Source: Coriobacteriaceae bacterium (GTDB lineage: Bacteria; Actinomycetota; Coriobacteriia; Coriobacteriales; Coriobacteriaceae). Taken from it: 64,000 bases of DNA. The DNA is taken from the NCBI GenBank assembly GCA_025993015.1, contig DAJPFV010000001.1, positions 620,001 to 684,000 of the forward strand, written 5' to 3'. The position numbers and the translations under genes were made by a program. The notes under the pieces are model-generated. The model was given only the letters and a program-made list of their open reading frames with translations, had not been told where the DNA came from and made no database searches. This document shows, piece by piece, positions 26,804-33,675 of this stretch (positions are counted from its first letter, which is position 1; each line of letters starts with the position of its first letter).

Positions 26804-26937
26804 GCCAGGTAGAACCACTTAGTCCCATTCCGGCTCCGCCTGGCATTTCCTTCACGACTGGCCTCGTAGCCGGTTCCGAAATTGCTTGTGACCCAAGCAG
26901 TGCCTCCGATAACCAATCCGGAACCGGCCCATGGCCA
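26804..26937 (+). ncRNA. Multi-stem structured leader, copy 1 (kdgA leader); candidate riboswitch
   Basis: P1 GCCAGG/CCTGGC (26804-26809, 26839-26844) encloses AGTCCCATTCCGGC. Then come CATTTCC and ACGACTG, P2 TGGCC/GGCCA (26859-26863, 26933-26937), P3 of ten pairs (26869-26878, 26919-26928) and P4 TGCTT/AAGCA (26883-26899), followed by GTGCCTCCGATAACC. The copy at 29615-29738 keeps the unpaired blocks while all four helices change sequence and still pair. The kdgA start is 53 bases downstream. Confidence 0.65.
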
Positions 26938-26989
26938 ATCTTCTTTAGCAATTACGCGCACTCGCGCACCGCACATCGAAAGGAACATC

Positions 26990-27631
26990 ATGTTCGATCA
27001 GTTCTACACCACGCTTGAGTCCCTGGGCATCGTGCCGGTCGTCGTGCTCGACAAGGTCGAGGACGCCGCTCCGCTCGCCCACGCCCTGATGGCCGCCGGC
27101 ATGAAGTCCGCCGAGGTCACCTTCCGCACCGCTTGCGCTGCCGAGTGCATCGCCGCTATGGCCGAGGACGAGCCCGAGATGTGCGTGGGCGCCGGCACCG
27201 TCCTGACTGTCGAGCAGGTTGAGCAGGCCCGTGCCGCCGGTGCCAAGTTCATCGTCTCCCCGGGTTACAACGAGGACGTCGTCAAGCACTGCATCGATAT
27301 CGACCTGCCTGTGCTGCCCGGTACCGTGACCCCCTCCGAGGTCACCGCTGCCGTCAACCTGGGCCTCAAGGTCACCAAGTTCTTCCCCGCTGCCCAGTAC
27401 GGCGGCCTCAACACCATCAAGGCCCTCGCCGCGCCGTTTGTCGGTCACCGCTTTATGCCCACCGGCGGCGTGAGCACCGCAAACGTCGAGGAGTACCTGA
27501 GCTCCTCCGCCATCATCGCCTGCGGCGGCACCTGGATGGTCAAGCCGGCCCTGTTCGCCGACGGCGACTTCTCCAAGGTCGAGCAAATCGCTCGCGAGGC
27601 CATGGATGTCGTCAAGAAGGTCCGCGCCTAA
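26990..27631 (+). CDS. kdgA: KDPG aldolase (2-dehydro-3-deoxyphosphogluconate aldolase)
   Basis: 213 residues; the ATG at 26990 follows GAAAGGAAC, and the in-frame upstream extension runs through the structured leader and was rejected. The class I aldolase barrel shows EVTFRT (general base Glu near 41) and VTKFFPA with the Schiff-base lysine near 129. It splits KDPG into pyruvate and glyceraldehyde-3-phosphate, the last step of the uronate route. A strong terminator follows. Confidence 0.93.
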   Translation: MFDQFYTTLESLGIVPVVVLDKVEDAAPLAHALMAAGMKSAEVTFRTACAAECIAAMAEDEPEMCVGAGTVLTVEQVEQARAAGAKFIVSPGYNEDVVKHCIDIDLPVLPGTVTPSEVTAAVNLGLKVTKFFPAAQYGGLNTIKALAAPFVGHRFMPTGGVSTANVEEYLSSSAIIACGGTWMVKPALFADGDFSKVEQIAREAMDVVKKVRA

Positions 27632-27647
27632 TCCAGCTCTCTATCGT

Positions 27648-27681
27648 GGAGGGCGCGACCTAGACCGCGCCCTCTTTTTTT
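27648..27681 (+). terminator. Rho-independent terminator of kdgA
   Basis: Stem GAGGGCGCG/CGCGCCCTC with loop acctagac, then seven T residues. Confidence 0.9.
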
Positions 27682-27682
27682 G

Positions 27683-27781
27683 AAGCGGCTCGGAAGCGTG
27701 CCGTTTCCGTCACGGACAAGAACCGAAACCGTCTTGTATGCTGATAGAACGTGACGGAAGCGACACGCCCCCGAGCCGCTT
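27683..27781. repeat. Long nested imperfect hairpin
   Basis: Outer arms AAGCGGCTCGG/CCGAGCCGCTT (27683-27693, 27771-27781), then GCGTG/CACGC and CCGTCAC/GTGACGG inside. It begins just past the kdgA terminator and is the first of three different hairpin repeats in a row. Confidence 0.6.
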
Positions 27782-27828
27782 TTTCCTCTGCTGAATCTTT
27801 GTCACAACATAATCCAGAGCACCAAAAC

Positions 27829-27896
27829 AAATGCGGTGCCGTCTGGAGGAATCGACCCCTTGCTTCCGGTCTGTTCCTCCAAACGGCACCGCATTT
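27829..27896. repeat. Hairpin repeat with GCGGTGCCGT arms
   Basis: 23-base arms with one mismatch (27829-27851, 27874-27896; start AAATGCGGTGCCGT) around a 22-base loop. No second copy of this family is in the window. Confidence 0.65.
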
Positions 27897-27922
27897 ATAT
27901 GCCTCGGTCACGCCCCAACGTA

Positions 27923-27987
27923 GTTGCGATGAAATAGGGACTGTTTGCGCCGCCTGGGCCGCGAGACAATCCCTATTTCACCGCAAC
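27923..27987 (-). repeat. Hairpin repeat, GCGGTGAAATA family (variant)
   Basis: Arms GTTGCGATGAAATAGGGA and TCCCTATTTCACCGCAAC pair with one mismatch. Along the minus strand it reads GGTGAAATAGGGATTGT. It is related to copies at 28759, 38498 and 46907, and ends 16 bases before the GntR stop. Confidence 0.7.
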
Positions 27988-28002
27988 GTATGAGGGGATA
28001 GA

Positions 28003-28695
28003 TTAGATGGACGAGTCTTTGGGCAGCTCAAAGTAATCGGGATGCAAGGCGATAACTGGGCCCTGCTCTTCGGGCATCAGATGCAGGTGAGTCTCTGCCA
28101 GATAGCTCGCTGTATCAGTGTCGCCCTCCTTAATGGCCTCAAGAATTCGACGATGCTGCCGACGAATCGGCTCCCAATCCAGATCCTGCGACACCGCGCG
28201 CAGCCAGTTATATCGCTCAAAATGCGTGTTGATGCTCTTCATCCAATCCCACAGCATGTGGCGACCGGCAATCTCAAAGCACGTCTCGTGGAACAGGTTG
28301 TCCAGGTCAAAGAAGCGACGCGTCTCGCTGTGGTCGAGCGACTCGGACTCGGCGAGAATCTGCTCAAGCTGGCGCTTTTGATCAGGCGTGGCGGCCGAGC
28401 AGCATTTGATCAGCACGCTTCTCTCGAGCTTCTCGCGCAAAAAGCAGGCGTTCTCGGCACGCTCCATGCTGATCTTTGAGACATAGGTGCCGCTCTTGGG
28501 GCGCGTTTCCACCAGCTCTTGCTCGCGCAGGCGCACAAAGGACTCGCGGATGGGTGTACGCCCGATCCCCGTCTCCTTTTCCAGACCAATCGCCGAAAGG
28601 CGTGTACCGGGCTTGAGCTCGGCATAGATGATCTTGGAGCGCAATGCGTTGTACGCCTGATCTTGCAGACTCTGATAATGCTGGTGCTGTTCCAT
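28003..28695 (-). CDS. GntR-family regulator with FCD-type effector domain
   Basis: 230 residues from the ATG at 28695 (GAGGG upstream). The N-terminal winged helix carries ALRSKIIYAELKPGTRLSA and GIGRTPIRESFVRLREQ, typical of the FadR subfamily. The C-terminal all-helical domain has the expected metal-site pattern (DNLFHETCFEIAG, then RRQHRRILEAI and ETHL). FadR-type regulators often respond to sugar acids. Its location between kdgA and the HIT gene suggests a link to uronate use, but no operator can be assigned to it. Confidence 0.85.
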   Translation of the reverse strand: MEQHQHYQSLQDQAYNALRSKIIYAELKPGTRLSAIGLEKETGIGRTPIRESFVRLREQELVETRPKSGTYVSKISMERAENACFLREKLERSVLIKCCSAATPDQKRQLEQILAESESLDHSETRRFFDLDNLFHETCFEIAGRHMLWDWMKSINTHFERYNWLRAVSQDLDWEPIRRQHRRILEAIKEGDTDTASYLAETHLHLMPEEQGPVIALHPDYFELPKDSSI

Positions 28696-28758
28696 AAAGC
28701 CCTCGGATAAGTCCTCGGTTAGTCGAATACCAACACGTAATACTATCGCAACGCCGCG

Positions 28759-28839
28759 CCCCATAAGTTGCGGTGAAATACGGACTATTGGAGCCAGCTA
28801 AGCCGCTAAACAGTCCGTATTTCACCGCAACTTATGGGG
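28759..28839 (-). repeat. Hairpin repeat, GCGGTGAAATACGG family, 28-base perfect arms
   Basis: Arms 28759-28786 and 28812-28839 are perfectly complementary (core GTTGCGGTGAAATACGGACT), with a 25-base loop. It lies 10 bases past the HIT stop and upstream of the GntR gene. Confidence 0.85.
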
Positions 28840-28848
28840 GACGAAGTT

Positions 28849-29283
28849 TTACAGGTTGTCGATGATTGCCTGGGCGATTTCGTCGTACTGAGCCGGCTCG
28901 AGCGTGACGCGACCGGGGTTCATGGCAAACACGTCGCCAAACTCAAACGGGTCGCTCTTGTACTTGGGGACGATATGCACATGCAGGTGATGCATGGTGT
29001 CGCCGTAGGCACCAAAGTTGATCTTGTCGGGGTTGAACGCCTTGTGCAGCGCGGCGGCGACGTGGCGGACATCGGCCATAAAGGCGGCAGCGTCCTCCTC
29101 GGACATGCAGGAAATGTCATCGACGTGCTGCTTGGAGGCCACGATCACGCGGCCCTTGTGGCTCTGCTCCTTAAACAAGATGAGCTTGCTGGCGGGCAGG
29201 CCGAGCATGGGGATGCCAAAGGCATCGACGAGCGTGTTATCGGTCCCGCACATGCAGTACGAGCAATCGGTGTGCTGTTCCAT
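28849..29283 (-). CDS. HIT-family nucleotide hydrolase
   Basis: 144 residues; the ATG at 29283 follows GAAAGGATC. The histidine triad HHLHVHIV lies near residues 98-105. Two CxxC pairs at the N-terminus (CSYCMCG) may bind zinc, as in some HIT proteins. HIT proteins hydrolyse nucleoside phosphoramidates or dinucleoside polyphosphates in the cytosol. A site matching the KDG-type operator (29391-29406) lies about 110 bases upstream, which is unexpected for a housekeeping enzyme. Confidence 0.88.
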   Translation of the reverse strand: MEQHTDCSYCMCGTDNTLVDAFGIPMLGLPASKLILFKEQSHKGRVIVASKQHVDDISCMSEEDAAAFMADVRHVAAALHKAFNPDKINFGAYGDTMHHLHVHIVPKYKSDPFEFGDVFAMNPGRVTLEPAQYDEIAQAIIDNL

Positions 29284-29390
29284 GGTGATCCTTTCGATCC
29301 GGGTGAAGGCGTTCGCCGCAATGCGACCGGCGGGCGCGACCAAGCTGCCCGGCAATCTACGACGAACGTACAATGCACTCTCTAACCGTT

Positions 29391-29406
29391 GCGAAATCGG
29401 TTTCGA
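29391..29406 (-). promoter_or_regulatory. KDG-type LacI operator upstream of the HIT gene
   Basis: GCGAAATCGGTTTCGA is the reverse complement of TCGAAACCGATTTCGC, which differs from the kdgK operator only at its ends. On the minus strand it directly follows CATACT, with TTGGCT 15 bases further upstream, matching the spacing of the kdgK promoter. Confidence 0.5.
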
Positions 29407-29447
29407 GTATGTCCTTGTCATAATACAGCCAACGAGTTGTTGCGATT

Positions 29448-29463
29448 AGGTGAACGTTCACCT
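29448..29463. promoter_or_regulatory. AGGTGAACGTTCACCT operator
   Basis: A perfect 16-base palindrome with a central CG, 17 bases before the -35 of the YczE-like gene. The same site recurs in front of dhuD, GH105, the transporter gene and uxaC. Confidence 0.65.
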
Positions 29464-29480
29464 TTTTATTATTTTTCTCT

Positions 29481-29532
29481 TTGCAAATAGAATCCCGTGC
29501 GTATACTAAGGCTCAAACGAAACCGATTTCGT
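29481..29532 (+). promoter_or_regulatory. Promoter and KDG-type operator of the YczE-like gene
   Basis: TTGCAA (29481-29486), 15 bases, TATACT (29502-29507), then ACGAAACCGATTTCGT (29517-29532). The hexamers, spacer and operator match those of kdgK, pointing to a shared regulator. Confidence 0.65.
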
Positions 29533-29534
29533 TA

Positions 29535-29594
29535 AGCGTGGGCAATAGGATGCTAAGACGCACCCTACCATCTTGGCATCCTATTGCCCACGCT
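29535..29594 (+). ncRNA. Conserved-loop leader hairpin, copy 2
   Basis: A 19-pair stem (29535-29553 with 29576-29594), one T-G pair, inner stem AAGA/TCTT and loop cgcaccctacca. Loop and inner stem match the kdgK leader hairpin, while about seven pairs of the outer stem differ and stay complementary. Confidence 0.6.
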
Positions 29595-29614
29595 ATGTCA
29601 TTTGCTTTCCTCCC

Positions 29615-29738
29615 GTCTCGTTGGCCCTTCAGTCCCATTCCGGCACAGCGAGACATTTCCTAGACGACTGACCGTGGGGCCGGCTTTTCTGCTTTTACAG
29701 CAGTGCCTCCGATAACCCTCTTTTGCCGGCCCAGGTCA
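29615..29738 (+). ncRNA. Multi-stem structured leader, copy 2; candidate riboswitch
   Basis: P1 GTCTCG/CGAGAC (29615-29620, 29649-29654) around AGTCCCATTCCGGC; then CATTTCC and ACGACTG; P2 TGACC/GGTCA (29669-29673, 29734-29738); P3 GGGCCGGC/GCCGGCCC (29677-29684, 29725-29732); P4 CTGCT/AGCAG (29689-29703); then GTGCCTCCGATAACC. The helices differ from those of the kdgA leader but the unpaired blocks are identical. The gene start is 36 bases downstream. Confidence 0.65.
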
Positions 29739-29773
29739 GCCTTTTCTTCACAACCGAAAGGACGGGTAGCAGC

Positions 29774-30454
29774 ATGCGACCGCTCATCATTATGAATGGC
29801 GAGAAGATCGATTGGTGCCATACCGTCATCAGGATGTTGATGTATTTAGCAGGCGTCGCGACGCTCGCCCTCGGCATGAGCATCCAGACTGCGTCGGGCC
29901 TAGGCGTGGCAGCGCTTACCTGTTTTGCCACGACGCTGTCCATGCTCACCGGCAAGACGCTCGGCTTTTGGATTACCGCGACCTATGTCGCCTACATTGC
30001 CGCACAGGCAGCCATCTTGCGCCGCGAGTTTCAGCCGCGCATTTTGCTCGAGCTCTTTTTCTCAACGCTGATCGGCGGCTTTACCGATTTCTTTATGAAC
30101 GTTAACCCTCTGCACCCCACCGCGCTGCCGGCACAGGTCGTAACCATGCTGCTCTCGCTTGCCATCACCGCGTTTGGCGTAAGCCTCGTCGTCAATATGG
30201 GCGTCGTTCCCAACGCACCCGACGGCTTGGTACAGGTCATTGCCGAAAAGCTCAAATGCCGCTTTGGCGATGTGAAGGTCGTATTCGATTGCTCGCACGT
30301 CGCCGCCTCGCTCGCGCTGTCGCTGGTCTTTATGCACAACCTGGGCGGCTTTGGCGTCACGACCGCCATCTCGGCACTGTTCCTGGGCCATGTCATCAAC
30401 GTCGCCAATAAGCTCTTCGCCCAGCGCTTTATCCGCGCGGCCTTTGGAAAATAG
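29774..30454 (+). CDS. YczE/YitT-like integral membrane protein
   Basis: 226 residues, about five to six membrane segments (MLMYLAGVATLALGMSIQ, then TMLLSLAITAFGVSLVV). The start at 29774 is about twelve bases past GAAAGGA, so a start at the ATG at 29792 is also possible. Such proteins are annotated as membrane proteins of unknown function. Here the gene has a KDG-type promoter and operator, a uronate-type operator and both leader elements. This places it in the uronate regulon, perhaps as a transporter of a sugar acid; that function is inferred from regulation alone. Confidence 0.8.
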   Translation: MRPLIIMNGEKIDWCHTVIRMLMYLAGVATLALGMSIQTASGLGVAALTCFATTLSMLTGKTLGFWITATYVAYIAAQAAILRREFQPRILLELFFSTLIGGFTDFFMNVNPLHPTALPAQVVTMLLSLAITAFGVSLVVNMGVVPNAPDGLVQVIAEKLKCRFGDVKVVFDCSHVAASLALSLVFMHNLGGFGVTTAISALFLGHVINVANKLFAQRFIRAAFGK

Positions 30455-30480
30455 CGCCACCGCAAGAACCCGCGAGCAGC

Positions 30481-30550
30481 GCTATACGTTGCTATATCTC
30501 ACTATACTTTGCTATATCTTGCTATACTTTGCTATATCTTGCTATATTTT
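30481..30550 (+). repeat. Seven tandem decamers, consensus GCTATAYCTT
   Basis: Seven uninterrupted 10-base units (GCTATACGTT, GCTATATCTC, ACTATACTTT, GCTATATCTT, GCTATACTTT, GCTATATCTT, GCTATATTTT) end 17 bases before the ATPase start. The period is close to one helical turn, so each unit faces the same side of the DNA. Units contain -10-like TATACT. It may be a regulator-binding array or a variable-number promoter repeat. Confidence 0.85.
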
Positions 30551-30567
30551 GAGCAAAGGTGGCTCGC

Positions 30568-31659
30568 ATGCAAACAAACCCTTTTAAGCCCACGGCAGGC
30601 AAAACACCTCCCACAATTATCGGCCGCGAAGATGTCCTCGAGGAATTCAATGAAGGCCTCGTCAACGGTCCTGGCGCCCCGGGGCGCCTTATGCGCATAG
30701 CCGGCGTCCGCGGAACGGGCAAGACGGTCCTCCTTGACGAGTGCTCACGTTTGGCGCAAAGCCGTGGCTGGACGGTCATAAAAGAAGTCGCAACCGAAGG
30801 ACTTTGTCAGCGCATTCTCGAGCAGCTGCAGCCCAAATTCCAGGCCAAACACGCCAGATTTGAGCCCACCGTAGCTGGCATATCCATCGGCAGCATAGAC
30901 ATTGAGCGAATCGGTCCATCGCTGCGCGACGCCATGAGGCAGGCTATATCCAAGAATGGAAATGGCCTGCTCATCACCCTCGACGAGGTTCAAGACGCAG
31001 AGCTCGATGAGGTCCGAACGCTCTCCATTGCGATTCAACAGGTTATCGGCGAAGACCTTGATATCGCCTTTGTTTTTGCGGGGCTGCCTTCGATGATAGA
31101 AAGTGTCATCAACGGAAAGACACTTACGTTTTTGCGCCGCGCCCTCCCCTTTGATCTGAAGGCTGTGGCAGTAACCGAAGTGTCGTACTCCCTCGAAGAA
31201 ACCATTGAAGCGTCTGGCATGGAGCTGCAACCAGGTATTGCCGGCCAACTTGCCGAGGCAACGCAAGGCTACCCCTTTATGATTCAGCTCGTTGGATATT
31301 ACGCATGGCAACTGGCACGACGCGCCCATACAACTGTAATTGGAGAGGAAGAGGCAAAGCGAGGCATCGCAACAGCACGCGAACGCTTCTGCGCAATGGT
31401 GATTGAGCCCGCGCTGCAGCGCATTCCGCCCACGTGCATCGCTTATCTGCTGAGCATGGCGTCCTTAGGGCAGACGAGCTCGACCAGCATGGTTGCCGAT
31501 GACTTAAACAAGACACCTCAACAGGTAAGTTCCATCCGCAGTCGTCTGCTGAGAGAGTCGATCATTGAGGCGCCCTCGTACGGCAAGGTCTCATTTGCCA
31601 TCCCCTACATGCGCGACTACCTCAACGAACACAAAGCCGAACTGGAAGCTGAACTGTAG
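30568..31659 (+). CDS. AAA+ ATPase of the Orc1/Cdc6-like ATP-binding family
   Basis: 363 residues; the ATG at 30568 lies eight bases past AAAGG (a GTG nine bases earlier is the alternative). Walker A is GVRGTGKTV (about residues 46-54), Walker B LLITLDEVQD near 135, and sensor 1 FVFAGLP near 172. A winged-helix-like C-terminus follows (LNKTPQQVSSIRSRLLRESI). This is the STAND/MoxR-like ATPase type common as a single gene in Actinobacteria. The role is unknown; defence or regulation is possible. The decamer array upstream and a strong terminator downstream show a one-gene unit. Confidence 0.8.
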   Translation: MQTNPFKPTAGKTPPTIIGREDVLEEFNEGLVNGPGAPGRLMRIAGVRGTGKTVLLDECSRLAQSRGWTVIKEVATEGLCQRILEQLQPKFQAKHARFEPTVAGISIGSIDIERIGPSLRDAMRQAISKNGNGLLITLDEVQDAELDEVRTLSIAIQQVIGEDLDIAFVFAGLPSMIESVINGKTLTFLRRALPFDLKAVAVTEVSYSLEETIEASGMELQPGIAGQLAEATQGYPFMIQLVGYYAWQLARRAHTTVIGEEEAKRGIATARERFCAMVIEPALQRIPPTCIAYLLSMASLGQTSSTSMVADDLNKTPQQVSSIRSRLLRESIIEAPSYGKVSFAIPYMRDYLNEHKAELEAEL

Positions 31660-31683
31660 AGGCGCCAATATCCCAGAGGACAG

Positions 31684-31719
31684 CAGGCCCCAAGCCGGTG
31701 TAGGCTTGGGGCCTGTTTT
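31684..31719 (+). terminator. Rho-independent terminator of the ATPase gene
   Basis: Perfect 13-base stem (CAGGCCCCAAGCC and complement), loop ggtgta, then TTTT. Confidence 0.88.
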
Positions 31720-31738
31720 GTAGCTTTGCTCTTTTGAG

Positions 31739-32998
31739 CTATGCGCGCTCGTATTTCGTGGCGCGTCCTGTCCCCCGCCTTACGATCGAGTTTCGGTTGA
31801 GCAAAGATTCAAGCGCCGTCAACGTGCGCGTGCGGCTCAATCCTGTCTGTTGCTCAATCTCGCCCCGCGACAGTATTCGTCCGCCTGACAAAGCCTTGAG
31901 AACCTGGACCTCTTCCTCAGACCCTTCAAAGGCATCGATAACGGGCAATGTGACGGCCACCATGCCGCCGCGAACATCAAATACCGGCTGGCTCAAAGAA
32001 TCTCGATACGCACGCCTGATTCGCGCGATTCCCGTACCAAATTTCTCGATGTAATCCAGCTTTAGAAAGACCTCAGCGACAATTGGGTTTCTGAGCACGG
32101 ATATCTGCCCATACAGGTATTGTTCCGTCGTCAAACCGGCGGGCAGCGGTCCGGGTGAAGTCACAACGACGCGATCGTCGTACAGGGCAATTTGAACGTT
32201 CGCCCGAACGTCCCATGTCCGATGCACCAAAGCGTTTGCGACAGCTTCGCGGAACGCCTCAAGAGGAATTCGATCGGTTTGGACGCGTTCCATCCCCTCG
32301 ATACGTTCATAACGGTAGTAGCGTGCAAACATAGCAACCGCCCTGTCCACCTGCTCAATTGCGGATAGACCTGTCGCCGTCTCGCGATCCAAGATCACAT
32401 CCTCGGTATCGCCAAAACGGACGCAGTCAATGCCCGGAAAATCATTCTTATCCGCCAAAATCGCCGCGGCATTGGTATAGCCATCCTTGCCGAGCAAGCG
32501 GAGCGTACGCATGATATCCGGCGTTAGCTCGGAAATGCCGAGGTGTTCAACACACTTATGCTCAAGCGTGTGAAAACTCAAGTCCTGGCGAGCCGACGCG
32601 AGCGCGTCGAACGTTACGTTGCTGCCTTCGAGCGTCAGCCTGCCATACTCAAACCGGTCGACCTCCACCGTCGCCGAATCGTTTCGTCTGTAGGCCTTTC
32701 CCTTGCTTCGATAGGGTTTGTCCTGGCCCTCATAAACCGTAAGGATTACGGTCCCGTGTTTCTCATCGGGCTCAAGCGAGTAACGGGGCGCGGGATCCAA
32801 GCTGTCATTAATCATATTTTCGATGCGCAGACATTCAGCAACCGGATCTGCAAGACCGACGGCAATACCCTCGTCATTAACGCCAAACTCAATCTTGCCC
32901 GTCCCGTAGTTTGCATAGGCGCTCACCGTTTTAAGAAACGTCGGCGTAACGCTTTCCTTGTATTCGACTGTAGGGCCCTCTCTAACAACCATATGCAT
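31739..32998 (-). CDS. AlbA_2-domain transcriptional regulator with ATP-binding-like domain
   Basis: 419 residues; ATG at 32998 after GAAGGGG. The N-terminal AlbA_2 (Schlafen-like) domain shows EYKES, then FLKTVSAYANYGTGKIEFGV. A middle region has the HATPase_c_4 pattern (PLEAFREAVANALVHRTW, then GLTTEQYLYGQISVLRNPIVA and EKFGTGIARIRRA). A C-terminal winged helix follows (ILSRGEIEQQTGLSRTRTLTALESL). Such proteins act as regulators or in stress and phage response. A cluster of related palindromes lies directly upstream, consistent with self-control. Confidence 0.82.
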   Translation of the reverse strand: MHMVVREGPTVEYKESVTPTFLKTVSAYANYGTGKIEFGVNDEGIAVGLADPVAECLRIENMINDSLDPAPRYSLEPDEKHGTVILTVYEGQDKPYRSKGKAYRRNDSATVEVDRFEYGRLTLEGSNVTFDALASARQDLSFHTLEHKCVEHLGISELTPDIMRTLRLLGKDGYTNAAAILADKNDFPGIDCVRFGDTEDVILDRETATGLSAIEQVDRAVAMFARYYRYERIEGMERVQTDRIPLEAFREAVANALVHRTWDVRANVQIALYDDRVVVTSPGPLPAGLTTEQYLYGQISVLRNPIVAEVFLKLDYIEKFGTGIARIRRAYRDSLSQPVFDVRGGMVAVTLPVIDAFEGSEEEVQVLKALSGGRILSRGEIEQQTGLSRTRTLTALESLLNRNSIVRRGTGRATKYERA

Positions 32999-33034
32999 AA
33001 CCCCTTCGTTTCGTACTTTTCACGACCGTATTAT

Positions 33035-33162
33035 AAGACGAAAACCGTTTGCGTACGGATTTAAGCCAGACGTAAACGGTTTTCGTCTTGATTTGCGTCC
33101 TGATTTAAGACGCAAATTGCGCTTTCGTACGGCTAAATGCCAGACGCAAATCGTTTTCGTCC
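33035..33162. promoter_or_regulatory. Cluster of AGACG-type palindromes upstream of the AlbA_2 regulator
   Basis: Arms AAGACGAAAACCGTTTGCGT (33035-33054) and ACGTAAACGGTTTTCGTCTT (33070-33089) are complementary with one wobble. ATTTGCGTC/AAGACGCAAAT and CAGACGCAAATCGTTTTCGTC follow. All are built on the half-site AGACGNAAA. They lie 37-165 bases before the start of the regulator and look like a repeated operator. Confidence 0.5.
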
Positions 33163-33186
33163 GTCAATACGTCCGCAATCCAGACG

Positions 33187-33222
33187 AAAAAGCCCCGAGC
33201 TCGTATGAACTCGGGGCTTTTT
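33187..33222. terminator. Bidirectional terminator-like hairpin
   Basis: AAAAAGCCCCGAG and CTCGGGGCTTTTT flank a ten-base loop, giving U-runs in both directions. No intact gene points into it from either side, so it may be left over from a lost gene next to the GntR remnant. Confidence 0.7.
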
Positions 33223-33244
33223 GTGCCGCGCATCTATGAGAGGA

Positions 33245-33517
33245 GAAATTCGATGCGTACGGGCGCTACTCCATGTAGTCACCCTGAATGGCGGCAACCT
33301 CGTCGTTCCCCGCCTGATGGGCGTGCTCAAGGCATCCGTTCCCCTCTTTATCGACGTTACGGGCAAAAAGCTCGTCGAGGAGACCATCCGCACGCACCGC
33401 GGCGTGGCCGACGCCATCGAGGCGCGCAACCCCACCGCCGCGCACGACGCCATGTATCTGCACCTGGTCTACAACCGCAACATGATCGCGGAAGGCGCGA
33501 TGGCGAAAAGCGAGTAA
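33245..33517 (+). pseudogene. Remnant of a GntR/FCD regulator (C-terminal fragment)
   Basis: The frame ending at 33517 reads VVPRLMGVLKASVPLFIDVT, then ETIRTHRGVADAIEARNPTAAHDAMYLHL. These are the last helices of an FCD effector domain (compare the metal-site histidines of FadR-type regulators). No helix-turn-helix precedes it, only the hairpin at 33187. The reading is open but lacks about two thirds of a normal regulator. A small upstream ATG would give a 98-residue product of doubtful function. It lies directly before dhuD, which suggests loss of a local regulator. Confidence 0.6.
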
Positions 33518-33530
33518 GGGCATCGCGACA

Positions 33531-33660
33531 ACCGATTTCAACCGTTCACCTTTTAAAAGTGAACGTTCACCTATTTTTAGGAGAATAGGGGCGTCAATTC
33601 CTCCGCTTCTCCTATACTGAGCTTGTATTAAAAGCAAGACTTATATAGATGAACGTTTCT
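33531..33660 (+). promoter_or_regulatory. dhuD promoter region with LacI-type operators
   Basis: AACCGATTTC (a KDG-type half site) and CGTTCACC lie at 33531-33550. AGTGAACGTTCACCT is at 33558-33572, and a degenerate copy (ATGAACGTTTC) is close to the ribosome site. TATACT (33613-33618) is the likely -10; no clear -35 could be fixed. Confidence 0.5.
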
Positions 33661-33675
33661 TTTGAAAGGATCGCT

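Noticed and set aside
26882..26989. N-terminal extension of the kdgA frame (36 extra codons)
   Set aside because: It would translate the conserved structured leader, while a good ribosome site (GAAAGG) precedes the ATG at 26990 where the aldolase fold begins.
25555..26991. 478-codon minus-strand frame opposite kdgK
   Set aside because: Antisense to kdgK with its PfkB motifs and crosses both regulatory regions; no family features.
30481..30550. Tandem decamers considered as a CRISPR array
   Set aside because: Units are only 10 bases with no spacers and no cas genes nearby.
33221..33517. 98-residue protein starting at 33221 as an intact gene
   Set aside because: The first residues read through the terminator hairpin region and the rest is only the tail of an FCD domain; treated as a remnant.
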